A DNA stretch of 50,653 nt. It comes from Kytococcus schroeteri (GTDB taxonomy: Bacteria; Actinomycetota; Actinomycetes; Actinomycetales; Dermatophilaceae). Every line of letters begins with the position of its first letter. Within the stretch, counting starts at the first letter, position 1. This document shows, piece by piece, positions 1 to 6,723 of the stretch. The notes under the pieces were generated by a model that did no database searches, was not told the origin of the DNA, and saw nothing but the letters and a program-made list of their open reading frames with translations. The stretch is from assembly GCF_002847825.1 (NCBI RefSeq), contig NZ_PKIZ01000001.1, positions 187,158-237,810 on the forward strand, in the 5' to 3' direction. The position numbers were made by a program, and so were the translations under genes.

Positions 1-842
1 TGCGTGATGATCCCCTTGACCTCCGCCAGCTGGTCGAGGGTGTCGATGCCGTGCGTGCCCAGGTGGTCGGCTGAGACGTTGGTGACCACCGAGACGTCGT
101 TGAAGGGCACCCCCATCCCCTTCTGCAGCAGGCCGCCGCGGGCGGTCTCCAGGATGCCGATCTCCACCCCGCCGGACTGCAGCGCGGTCCGGGCGCCCGA
201 GGGGCCCGAGTAGTCGCCCTTGACCAGCCACTCGCCCTGGCGCAGCACGCCGTCGGTGGACGACCACGCCGTCACCTTGCCGGCCGTCATCGCGATGTGG
301 GCCAGGATCCGCGTGGTGGTGGTCTTGCCGTTGGTGCCGGTGATCGAGGCGACCGGCACGGTCGGGCGCACGGTCTCCGGGCGGCGGCCCGGGTCGGCCT
401 CGCGGACGGTGGTGGCGGCCTCCTCGAAGAGGCGGTCCCGCTCGCCCGGCTCCTCCCACAGGGCCTCCAGCAGAGGGCCCAGGGCCTCCCCCATCGCCCG
501 GCCGGTCCCGGCGCGCCCCCAGCGGAAGGCGACCGTCACGTCGCCCCACTCCTTGCCGTCGCGCCCCCGCGCGGTGATGGCCCCCAGCCCTGCCCGCTGG
601 CCCAGGGTGCGCAGCACGTGGCGCACCAGGCGGATGAGGAAGCGCTGGCGCTGCTCGCCGTGCGGCTGCCCCGGCGCGGTGCGCGTCATGCCCAGCGCGG
701 CAGCCACCTCGAGGCACTGCTCGCGCGGCGCCTCGCTGATCACCGGCGCGGACAGCATCACCTTCACGGCAGCCCGCGTGTAGTACAGGTTGGGACCCTC
801 GAGGAGCCGCACCTCGGACACCCGGACGTGGGGGGAAGTCAT
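1..842 (-). CDS. Mur ligase family protein, cyanophycin-synthetase-like (3' end outside window)
   Basis: The frame opens at the ATG at 842 and runs off the left edge, giving 280 residues. The ATP-binding P-loop GTNGKTTTT sits at residues 169-177. Further on are a STDG segment, the ETARGG motif and an NVSADHLG segment, as in the ligase half of cyanophycin synthetase and in MurC-F enzymes. The N-terminus (RLLEGPNLY) resembles the start of cyanophycin synthetases but is short. It probably forms an amide bond at the cost of ATP; the substrate cannot be told from sequence. The start is supported by a TAGGCT -10 box 6 nt upstream. It lies downstream of fabI, separated from it by a hairpin, and probably has its own promoter. 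Confidence 0.8.
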   Translation of the reverse strand, partial: MTSPHVRVSEVRLLEGPNLYYTRAAVKVMLSAPVISEAPREQCLEVAAALGMTRTAPGQPHGEQRQRFLIRLVRHVLRTLGQRAGLGAITARGRDGKEWGDVTVAFRWGRAGTGRAMGEALGPLLEALWEEPGERDRLFEEAATTVREADPGRRPETVRPTVPVASITGTNGKTTTTRILAHIAMTAGKVTAWSSTDGVLRQGEWLVKGDYSGPSGARTALQSGGVEIGILETARGGLLQKGMGVPFNDVSVVTNVSADHLGTHGIDTLDQLAEVKGIIT

Positions 843-848
843 TGCGCC

Positions 849-854
849 AGCCTA
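849..854 (-). promoter_or_regulatory. Putative -10 box (TAGGCT), leaderless start
   Basis: On the minus strand TAGGCT is followed by 6 nt and then the ATG at 842. That places the expected transcription start at the first base of the gene. No -35 element was assigned. Confidence 0.45.
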
Positions 855-887
855 CGGCCCGCCGCAGCCGCCGGCGACGGCACGAGA

Positions 888-927
888 GGGCCCGGGCCGC
901 GTGGGTTTCCTCACGCGACCCGGGCCC
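888..927 (-). terminator. Strong hairpin after fabI
   Basis: GGGCCCGGG (888-896) pairs with CCCGGGCCC (919-927). The inner GCGTG (899-903) pairs with CACGC (912-916) around an 8-nt loop. The hairpin lies just beyond the fabI stop, between fabI and the Mur-ligase gene. There is no T-tract, as is common in actinobacterial terminators. Confidence 0.5.
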
Positions 928-940
928 GGGTGTCAGCGGC

Positions 941-1762
941 TCACTGGCCGGTGGCGTGCACGCCACCGTCGACGTGGACGATCTCGCCGGTGGTGGCCGG
1001 GAACCAGTCGGAGAACAGGGCCACGCACGCGCGGGCGGCGGGCTCGGAGAGCTGGATGGACCAGCCGAGCGGGGCGCGGCCGTCCCAGCTCTCCTCGAAC
1101 TGCGAGAAGCCGGGGATGGACTTGGCGGCCGTGGTGCGGATGGGGCCGGCCGAGACGAGGTTGCAGCGGATGCCGTCCGGGCCCAGGTCGCGGGCCAGGT
1201 AGCGGTTGACGGACTCGAAGGCGGCCTTGGCCACGCCCATCCAGTCGTAGACCGGCCAGGCGTAGCGGCCGTCGAAGGTCAGGCCCACCACGGCCGAGCC
1301 CTCCACCATGAGCGGCTTCGCGGCCAGCGCCAGGGACTTCAGCGAGTAGGAGGAGACGTGCACCGCGGTGGAGACGTCCTCCCAGGTGGCCTCGAGGAAG
1401 TTGAAGGCGCCCTCGGGGGCGAAGCCGATGGAGTGCAGCACGCCGTGCAGCTCCGAGGTGTGCTCCTTGAGGCGCTCGGCCAGGGAGTCCAGCTGCTCGG
1501 GGTCGGTCACGTCGAGCTCCACCACGGGGGCCTCGGCCGGCAGGCGGCGCGACATGGCCTGGGTGAGCTTCAGCCCGCGGCCGAAGCCGGTGAGGATCAC
1601 GGTGGCGCCCTGCTCCTGGGCCAGGCGGGCCACGTGGAAGGCGATGGAGGACTCCATCAGCACGCCGGTGACCAGCAGCGTCTTGCCCGCCAGCAGGCCG
1701 GTGCCGGTGGGCGACTGCTCCATGGCGCCGGTGGTCTTGCGCTCGGGGGTGGTCTCGCTCAT
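941..1762 (-). CDS. fabI: Enoyl-[acyl-carrier-protein] reductase (NADH), InhA/FabI type
   Basis: Reduces trans-2-enoyl-ACP in the last step of each fatty-acid elongation cycle; cytosolic, FAS II. It is a 273-residue Rossmann-fold SDR. The HSIGFAP segment and the catalytic Tyr-x6-Lys (Y172, K179 in YDWMGVAK) match InhA/FabI, and the C-terminus ends in the VHVDGG segment typical of the family. A TTG three bases upstream (1765) is in frame, but the ATG at 1762 is better placed behind GAGAGG. It lies 50 nt downstream of fabG on the same strand, the order of the mycobacterial mabA-inhA operon, so the two are probably co-transcribed. Confidence 0.95.
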   Translation of the reverse strand: MSETTPERKTTGAMEQSPTGTGLLAGKTLLVTGVLMESSIAFHVARLAQEQGATVILTGFGRGLKLTQAMSRRLPAEAPVVELDVTDPEQLDSLAERLKEHTSELHGVLHSIGFAPEGAFNFLEATWEDVSTAVHVSSYSLKSLALAAKPLMVEGSAVVGLTFDGRYAWPVYDWMGVAKAAFESVNRYLARDLGPDGIRCNLVSAGPIRTTAAKSIPGFSQFEESWDGRAPLGWSIQLSEPAARACVALFSDWFPATTGEIVHVDGGVHATGQ

Positions 1763-1812
1763 CAAGGGGTCCTCTCGCAGGTGGGGGTGGTGCGTGCGTT
1801 CGGGGGGGGGGC

Positions 1813-2526
1813 TCAGTGACCCATGCCCAGGCCGCCGTCCACGGGCACGACGGCGCCCGAGACGTAGCCGGCGGCGTCGGAGGCCAGGAAGCCGACCACC
1901 TGGGCCACCTCGTCGGCCTCGGCGAAGCGGCCGGCCGGGATGCTGGCCAGGTAGGCGTCCTGACGCTCCTGCGGCAGGGCGTCGGTCATGTCGGTGCGGA
2001 CGAAGCCCGGGGCCACCACGTTGGTGGTGATGCCGCGGGAGCCGAGCTCGCGCGTGAGCGCACGGGCAAGACCCACGAGGCCCGCCTTGGACGCGGCGTA
2101 GTTGGCCTGCCCGGGCGAGCCGTAGAGGCCCACCACGGAGCCGATGAGCAGCACCCGGCCGAACTTGCCGCGGATCATGCCCTTCTGGGCTGCGCGCACG
2201 CAGCGGAAGGCGCCGTGCAGGTTGGTGTCGAGCACCCCGGCGAAGTCCTCGTCCTTCATGCGCATGCTCAGGCCGTCGGCGGTGATGCCGGCGTTGGCCA
2301 CGAGCACCTCGACGGTGCCGCCGAGGAGCTCCTCGGCCTGCTTGAAGGCGGCGTCCACCGAGGCGGTGTCGGTGACGTCGCAGGCGACGGCGCGCAGCCC
2401 CTCGGGGGCCTCGCCGCTGCGGGAGGTGACGGCCACCTCGTGCCCCTCCTGCTGGAGGTGGCGGGCGATCGCCTCGCCGATGCCGCGGTTGCCGCCGGTG
2501 ACCAGGGTGCGTCGTGAGGTGCTCAT
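1813..2526 (-). CDS. fabG: 3-oxoacyl-[acyl-carrier-protein] reductase
   Basis: Reduces 3-ketoacyl-ACP with NADPH in FAS II. It is a 237-residue SDR. The cofactor motif TGGNRGIG begins at residue 10, NAG is at 78-80, and the catalytic Ser-Tyr-Lys set is S130, Y143, K147. The C-terminal VDGGLGMGH matches MabA/FabG. An in-frame GTG at 2556 would add ten Arg/Pro-rich residues without family support. The ATG at 2526 is preferred because a TAGGGT -10 box lies 7 nt upstream, implying a leaderless mRNA. First gene of a fabG-fabI pair. Confidence 0.94.
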   Translation of the reverse strand: MSTSRRTLVTGGNRGIGEAIARHLQQEGHEVAVTSRSGEAPEGLRAVACDVTDTASVDAAFKQAEELLGGTVEVLVANAGITADGLSMRMKDEDFAGVLDTNLHGAFRCVRAAQKGMIRGKFGRVLLIGSVVGLYGSPGQANYAASKAGLVGLARALTRELGSRGITTNVVAPGFVRTDMTDALPQERQDAYLASIPAGRFAEADEVAQVVGFLASDAAGYVSGAVVPVDGGLGMGH

Positions 2527-2533
2527 CGGCTGC

Positions 2534-2539
2534 ACCCTA
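2534..2539 (-). promoter_or_regulatory. Putative -10 box (TAGGGT) of fabG-fabI, leaderless
   Basis: TAGGGT on the minus strand, 7 nt before the fabG ATG at 2526, so transcription would begin at the start codon. This also argues against the upstream GTG at 2556, which would lie outside the transcript. Confidence 0.5.
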
Positions 2540-2680
2540 GACCGTGGCCGGGGCACTGTCCCCTTTCACGGTGCGCTGCGTCACACGTTCTGATGGCGCC
2601 GCCCGGCGGTGCCTCCGGTGGCCCCACGCCTACGACGCCCTGTCGTGCTCGCGGGCCCGGTGCGTAGACTCGGAGGCCTC

Positions 2681-3073
2681 ATGGCCACCCCCTCCCAGCA
2701 CCCGCGCCCCGGTTCCGGCGACCGCCGTCCGGTGGCCTCCGTGACCACCGCCTCGCCCTCGGCCCAGGTCGAGCGAGACCACCGGCTCAAGGTGTACCTG
2801 TGGCAGATGGGCCTGCGCATCGTCACCTTCCCCATCGGGGCGTGGCTCATCATCCAGCGCATCAGCGTGCCGGTGGGGGTCCTGCTGCTGGCCTTCGCGG
2901 TGCTCATCCCGTACATCGCCGTGGTCAAGGCCAACGCGCGCACCGTGGAGGCGCCCGGCGCCGGGCCGGACCAGGTGGGGCCGCGGGTGCGTCCGCTCGA
3001 GGCGCCGACCGAGCAGCCCACCGGGGCCCACCGGGGTCCGGAGGTCGTCGTCGGCGACGTGGTCGATGACTGA
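2681..3073 (+). CDS. DUF3099-type small membrane protein
   Basis: A 130-residue protein with a polar N-terminus of about 40 residues and two hydrophobic segments (about residues 44-59 and 63-80), followed by a Pro/Gly-rich polar tail. It resembles the uncharacterised actinobacterial DUF3099 family; no function is known. The ATG at 2681 is chosen because GGAGG lies at 2672-2676. It overlaps the next gene by 8 nt, so it is translationally linked to the small Cys/His protein and SURF1, which hints at a membrane or respiratory context. Confidence 0.75.
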   Translation: MATPSQHPRPGSGDRRPVASVTTASPSAQVERDHRLKVYLWQMGLRIVTFPIGAWLIIQRISVPVGVLLLAFAVLIPYIAVVKANARTVEAPGAGPDQVGPRVRPLEAPTEQPTGAHRGPEVVVGDVVDD

Positions 3074-3299
3074 GCGGCCCGGCTCCCCCGTCGGCGAGGT
3101 GGTGTGCAGCGCCACCGGCTGTCGCGCGGCCGGGGTGCACGCCATCGTGTGGAACAACCCCGCCCTGCACGCTCCCGACCGGCGCAAGGTGTGGACCGCG
3201 TGCGACGGACACCTGCAGCACCTGCAGGACTTCGTGGCCGTGCGCGGCTTCCACCGCGAGACCGTGGGCGTGCACGAGCTGACCGGGAAGGACGGATGA
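3066..3299 (+). CDS. Conserved small protein with Cys/His pairs, upstream of SURF1
   Basis: A 77-residue soluble protein. C14 and C19 (CSATGC) near the N-terminus and a later CDGH could form a zinc or metal site. I recognise it only as a conserved neighbour of SURF1 in actinobacteria, with no established function. It overlaps the DUF3099 gene by 8 nt and the SURF1 start by 4 nt, so the three form one tight operon. A role in cytochrome oxidase assembly is possible from context alone. Confidence 0.7.
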   Translation: MTERPGSPVGEVVCSATGCRAAGVHAIVWNNPALHAPDRRKVWTACDGHLQHLQDFVAVRGFHRETVGVHELTGKDG

Positions 3300-4117
3300 T
3301 GCGCGACTGGCTGCGCATGGCCCTGAGGCCGAAGTGGATCGCGCTGCTGCTCGTGGCGCTGCTGGTGTGCGGCGTCTTCGTGCGCCTGGGGCTGTGGCAG
3401 TGGCACCGGCACGAGCACAAGCAGGCGGCCGTGCACCGCATCGAGACCCACCGCGACGCCGCCCCGCGCCCGTACACCGAACTGGTGCGCCCCGACGGGT
3501 CCTACGAGTACGACGACGAGTGGACGCCCGTGCGGCTGACCGGCCACTACCTGCCCGAGAAGCAGACGCTCGTGCGCAACCGCCCGCACTTCGGCACGGC
3601 CAGCAAGTCCACCTACGGGTACGAGGTGCTCGTGCCCTTCCAGCCCGACGAGGGCCCCGCCGTCGTGGTGAACCGGGGCTGGGTGGCCAACGCCAACGAC
3701 GCGCAGACACTGCCCGAGGTGCCCGCCCCGCCGAAGGGCACCACCGAGCTCGTGGCCTGGCTGCGGCCCAGCGAGCCCGCCCGCGACCGCGACCTGCCGG
3801 CCGGCCAGGTCGACATGGTGAACACCGACGAGGTGGAGCGCTCCACCGGCGTACAGCTGGCCGACCCCTTCCTGCTGCTCAAGGAGGACGGCTCCTCGCA
3901 GCGCCCCGAGCCGCTCGACCCGCCGGAGACCGACCTCGGCCCGCACCAGGCGTACGCCTACCAGTGGTGGCTCGCCACGCTCTTCCCGGTGGGGCTGTGG
4001 GTGTTCTCGGTGCGCAACGCCGTGTTCACCGAGCTCTCGCCCGAGGAACAGCGCCGCCGCCGGGCCGAGAGGGCCGCGCGGAGGAAGACCCGCATCTGGG
4101 ACGAGGAGGACGGCTGA
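3296..4117 (+). CDS. SURF1 family cytochrome c oxidase assembly protein
   Basis: Membrane factor that helps build cytochrome aa3 oxidase, probably at the heme a insertion step. The 273 residues show the SURF1 layout: a transmembrane helix at about 14-31 followed by the signature LGLWQWHR (31-38), a large extracytoplasmic domain with VNRGWV (125-130), then HQAYAYQWW and a second helix at about 224-243, ending in a charged tail. The ATG at 3296 overlaps the previous stop (ATGA). A second ATG at 3299 is equally possible, with GGAAGG upstream of both. It fits functionally with ctaA and ctaB further along. Confidence 0.92.
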   Translation: MMRDWLRMALRPKWIALLLVALLVCGVFVRLGLWQWHRHEHKQAAVHRIETHRDAAPRPYTELVRPDGSYEYDDEWTPVRLTGHYLPEKQTLVRNRPHFGTASKSTYGYEVLVPFQPDEGPAVVVNRGWVANANDAQTLPEVPAPPKGTTELVAWLRPSEPARDRDLPAGQVDMVNTDEVERSTGVQLADPFLLLKEDGSSQRPEPLDPPETDLGPHQAYAYQWWLATLFPVGLWVFSVRNAVFTELSPEEQRRRRAERAARRKTRIWDEEDG

Positions 4118-4141
4118 GGGGCGCTCCCCCATCGGACCGGG

Positions 4142-4159
4142 GCGGGGCACCGGCCCCGC
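4142..4159. terminator. Hairpin between convergent SURF1 and ABC-F genes
   Basis: GCGGGGC (4142-4148) pairs with GCCCCGC (4153-4159) around a 4-nt loop in the 46-nt gap between two convergent genes. It could stop transcription from both sides. No T-tract. Confidence 0.4.
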
Positions 4160-4163
4160 GCGG

Positions 4164-5762
4164 TCAGGCCAGGGTGACGAGCTCCAGGTAGCTGGCGTTC
4201 CACAGGTCCTCGATCCCGTCGGGCAGCAGGAGCACGCGCTCGGGGTTGAGCGCCTCCACGGCGCCCTCGTCGTGGCTCACGAGCACCACGGCGCCCTCGT
4301 AGTGCGCCAGCGCCTCGAGGATCTCCGCGCGGCTGGCGGGGTCGAGGTTGTTGGTGGGCTCATCCAGCAGCAGCAGGTTGGCGCCGGAGACCACGAGCAT
4401 CGCCAGCGAGAGGCGCGTCTTCTCCCCACCGGAGAGCACCCCGGCGGGCTTGTCCACGTCATCGCCGCTGAACAGGAACGAGCCGAGCACCTTGCGGACG
4501 TTCGTCTCGTCGAGGTCCGGGGCGCTGGACTTCATGTTCTCCAGCACGGTGCGGTCGGTGTCGAGGTTCTCGTGCTCCTGGGCGTAGTAGCCCACGCGCA
4601 GGCCGTGGCCGGGGGTGATCTCGCCGGTGTCCGGGGCGTCGACGCCGGCCAGCATCCGCAGCAGCGTGGTCTTGCCGGCGCCGTTGAGGCCCAGGACGAC
4701 CACCTTGGAGCCGCGGTCGATGGCGAGGTCCACGTCGGTGAAGATCTCCAGCGAGCCGTAGCTGCGCGACAGCCCGGAGGCCATGAGTGGCGTCCTGCCG
4801 CACGGTGCGGGGGTCGGGAAGCGCAGCGAGGCCACCTTGTCGGCCTGCCGCTCCCCCTCGAGGCCCTCCACGAGGCGGTCGGCGCGCTTGAGCATGTTCT
4901 GCGCGGCCGTGGCCTTGGTGGCCTTGGCGCGCATCTTGTCGGCCTGGGAGCGCAGCGCCTCGGCCTTCTTGGTGGCGTTGGCCAGCTCCCGCTTGCGGCG
5001 GTGCTCGTCGAGCTCGCGCTGCTTGAGGTAGGCCTTCCAGCCCAGCGAGTACTGGTCGAGCACGCTGCGGTTGGCGTCCAGGTGGAAGACCTTGTTCACC
5101 ACGGCATCGAGCAGGTCCACGTCGTGGCTGATGACGATGAGGCCGCCCGCGTAGTTCCTCAGGTGGTCGCGCAGCCAGGCGATGGAGTCGGCGTCCAGGT
5201 GGTTGGTGGGCTCGTCGAGCAGGAGGGTCTCGGCGTCGCTGAACAGGATGCGGGCCAGCTCGATGCGGCGGCGCTGTCCACCGGAGAGGGTGGCGAGCTC
5301 CTGGTCGAGGATGCGCCCGGGCAGGCCGAGCGCGCTGGAGATGGTGGCGGCCTCGGACTCCGCGGCGTACCCGCCGGCGGCCTCGAACTCCACGGTGGCA
5401 CGGTCGTAGCGGCGCATGGCCTTCTCGCGGACGGCCGGGTCGTCGCTGGCCATCTCGGCCTCGGCCTTCTCGCGGCGGCGCACGATGTCCTCCATGCCGC
5501 GTGCCGAGAGGATGCGGGCGCGGCCGGTGACCTGCAGGTCGCCGGTGCGGGGGTCCTGGGGCAGGTAGCCCACCGGGGCGGAGCTGTGGATGGTGCCGGC
5601 GGCCGGGAGGGTCTCCCCCGCGAGCGCCTTGGTCATGGTGGTCTTGCCCGCACCGTTGCGGCCGACCAGCCCGATGCGGTCCCCGGCGCCCACGCGGAAG
5701 TTGGTGGGCTCGAGCAGCAGACGGGGGCCGGCGCGCAGCTCGAGGCCGGACACGGTGATCAC
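4164..5762 (-). CDS. ABC-F family ATP-binding protein (EttA/Uup-like, no membrane domain)
   Basis: A 532-residue duplicated ATPase without transmembrane segments. Domain 1 has Walker A GRNGAGKTT, signature LSGGQ and Walker B LLLDEPTNHLD. A charged Lys/Arg/Ala-rich linker follows, then domain 2 with GLNGAGKTT, LSGGEK and LLLDEPTNNLD. ABC-F proteins act on the ribosome as translation factors or antibiotic-protection factors; which applies here is unknown. The frame stays open far upstream, but the GTG at 5762 is the best start: AGGAG lies about 7 nt before it and the family N-terminus begins there. Confidence 0.92.
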   Translation of the reverse strand: MITVSGLELRAGPRLLLEPTNFRVGAGDRIGLVGRNGAGKTTMTKALAGETLPAAGTIHSSAPVGYLPQDPRTGDLQVTGRARILSARGMEDIVRRREKAEAEMASDDPAVREKAMRRYDRATVEFEAAGGYAAESEAATISSALGLPGRILDQELATLSGGQRRRIELARILFSDAETLLLDEPTNHLDADSIAWLRDHLRNYAGGLIVISHDVDLLDAVVNKVFHLDANRSVLDQYSLGWKAYLKQRELDEHRRKRELANATKKAEALRSQADKMRAKATKATAAQNMLKRADRLVEGLEGERQADKVASLRFPTPAPCGRTPLMASGLSRSYGSLEIFTDVDLAIDRGSKVVVLGLNGAGKTTLLRMLAGVDAPDTGEITPGHGLRVGYYAQEHENLDTDRTVLENMKSSAPDLDETNVRKVLGSFLFSGDDVDKPAGVLSGGEKTRLSLAMLVVSGANLLLLDEPTNNLDPASRAEILEALAHYEGAVVLVSHDEGAVEALNPERVLLLPDGIEDLWNASYLELVTLA

Positions 5763-5880
5763 GGGGGTGCTCCTGGGGGTGGTGGGCGGTGCGGCAGCGC
5801 GCCAGTCTACGGGCCGCGGCGGATGGGGCCGACCGGTTTTCGTGGAGACTGCGGGCTCCTTCGCGGCCGGGGCGACTTCC

Positions 5881-6042
5881 GCACCGGTGCTGAACTCGGT
5901 ATGGCACGGGCCGACTTCGGCACCGGTGCTGAACTCGACTGTCGAGAACCGCACCGGTGCGGACCTCACTGCACGTGTCAGTCCGAAACCGGCACCGGTG
6001 CTGAACTGGGCTGGGGTGTCAGGTCGAGAACCGCACCGGTGC
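5881..6042. repeat. Array of five GCACCGGTGC palindromes
   Basis: The 10-bp palindrome GCACCGGTGC occurs at 5881-5890, 5920-5929, 5951-5960, 5992-6001 and 6033-6042, spaced 39, 31, 41 and 41 nt. Copies 1, 2 and 4 are followed by TGAACT. Copies 3 and 5 are preceded by GTCGAGAACC and followed by GGA. So two unit types are interleaved. The rest of the 327-nt gap 5763-6089 holds only the promoters of the divergent ABC-F and TOPRIM genes. Confidence 0.85.
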
Positions 6043-6077
6043 GGAGGTCGCGGCGGGGACGCCGGGCCCCGGGTGCC

Positions 6078-6083
6078 TACGAT
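6078..6083 (+). promoter_or_regulatory. Putative -10 box (TACGAT), leaderless TOPRIM gene
   Basis: TACGAT is followed by 6 nt and the ATG at 6090, so the mRNA would begin at the start codon. It lies 36 nt beyond the last GCACCGGTGC palindrome, so a protein bound to the array would be well placed to affect this promoter. Confidence 0.45.
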
Positions 6084-6089
6084 GCGCGC

Positions 6090-6665
6090 ATGGTCGACCT
6101 CACCGCATCGGATGCCCGCACCGTCGTGCTGCTCGAGGGGGTGAGCGACGTCGCCGCCGTCCGCGCCCTCATGGAGGCCCAGGGCATCGACGGTGCCGCG
6201 GTGCAGCTGGTCTCGCTCGACGGGGCGACCAACTGGAACCGCGTGCTCAAGGAGCTGCGCCTGCTGCGCGGCGACGTGGACGTGCTCGGCCTGGTGGACC
6301 AGAACGAGGCCCACCCCGCCGTCCGGGCCCTCACCGACGACGGTCTGCCGGTGCAGGACGCCACCGACCTCCCCGTCTACGGGGTCTTCGTCTGCGAGGC
6401 CGACCTGGAGGACGAGCTGATCCGCGCCCTGGGCCCCGAGGGTGCCCGCGCCGCGCTGGAGGCGGCCGGCCTCGGCGGCAAGTTCGAGGCCTTCCAGAGC
6501 CAGGGCGACTGGGGCGAGCGCACCCTGGCCGACCAGCTCCACCGCTTCTGCGGCGCCGCCTCGGGGCGCAAGGCCCAGGCGGCCGGGGTGCTGGCAGGCG
6601 CACTGGACGCCGACGAGGTGCCCGAGCCGCTGCAGATGCTCCTGGACCGCCTGCGCTGGGCATGA
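6090..6665 (+). CDS. Stand-alone OLD-type TOPRIM domain protein
   Basis: A 191-residue protein made of a single TOPRIM fold. The conserved acidic motif is VLLEGVSD (E16). The DxD-like position reads GLVDQNE (D70, with Asn two residues on), and a later DLEDE (105-109) fits the acidic C-terminal part. The family resembles the TOPRIM half of OLD nucleases without the ATPase half. Such orphan proteins are common in actinobacteria, with no proven substrate. The loss of the second Asp may alter metal binding. The start follows a -10 box directly and there is no ribosome binding site, consistent with leaderless translation. Confidence 0.75.
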   Translation: MVDLTASDARTVVLLEGVSDVAAVRALMEAQGIDGAAVQLVSLDGATNWNRVLKELRLLRGDVDVLGLVDQNEAHPAVRALTDDGLPVQDATDLPVYGVFVCEADLEDELIRALGPEGARAALEAAGLGGKFEAFQSQGDWGERTLADQLHRFCGAASGRKAQAAGVLAGALDADEVPEPLQMLLDRLRWA

Positions 6666-6668
6666 GCG

Positions 6669-6698
6669 GAGGCCCCGTCCGATGGTGGACGGGGCCTC
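6669..6698. terminator. 12-bp perfect hairpin between convergent genes
   Basis: GAGGCCCCGTCC (6669-6680) and its exact complement (6687-6698) enclose a 6-nt loop, directly after the TOPRIM stop and before the end of the opposing MFS gene. Probably a bidirectional terminator; no T-tract. Confidence 0.6.
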
Positions 6699-6723
6699 GC
6701 GCCGGAGTGGGCGGTGGTGGCGT

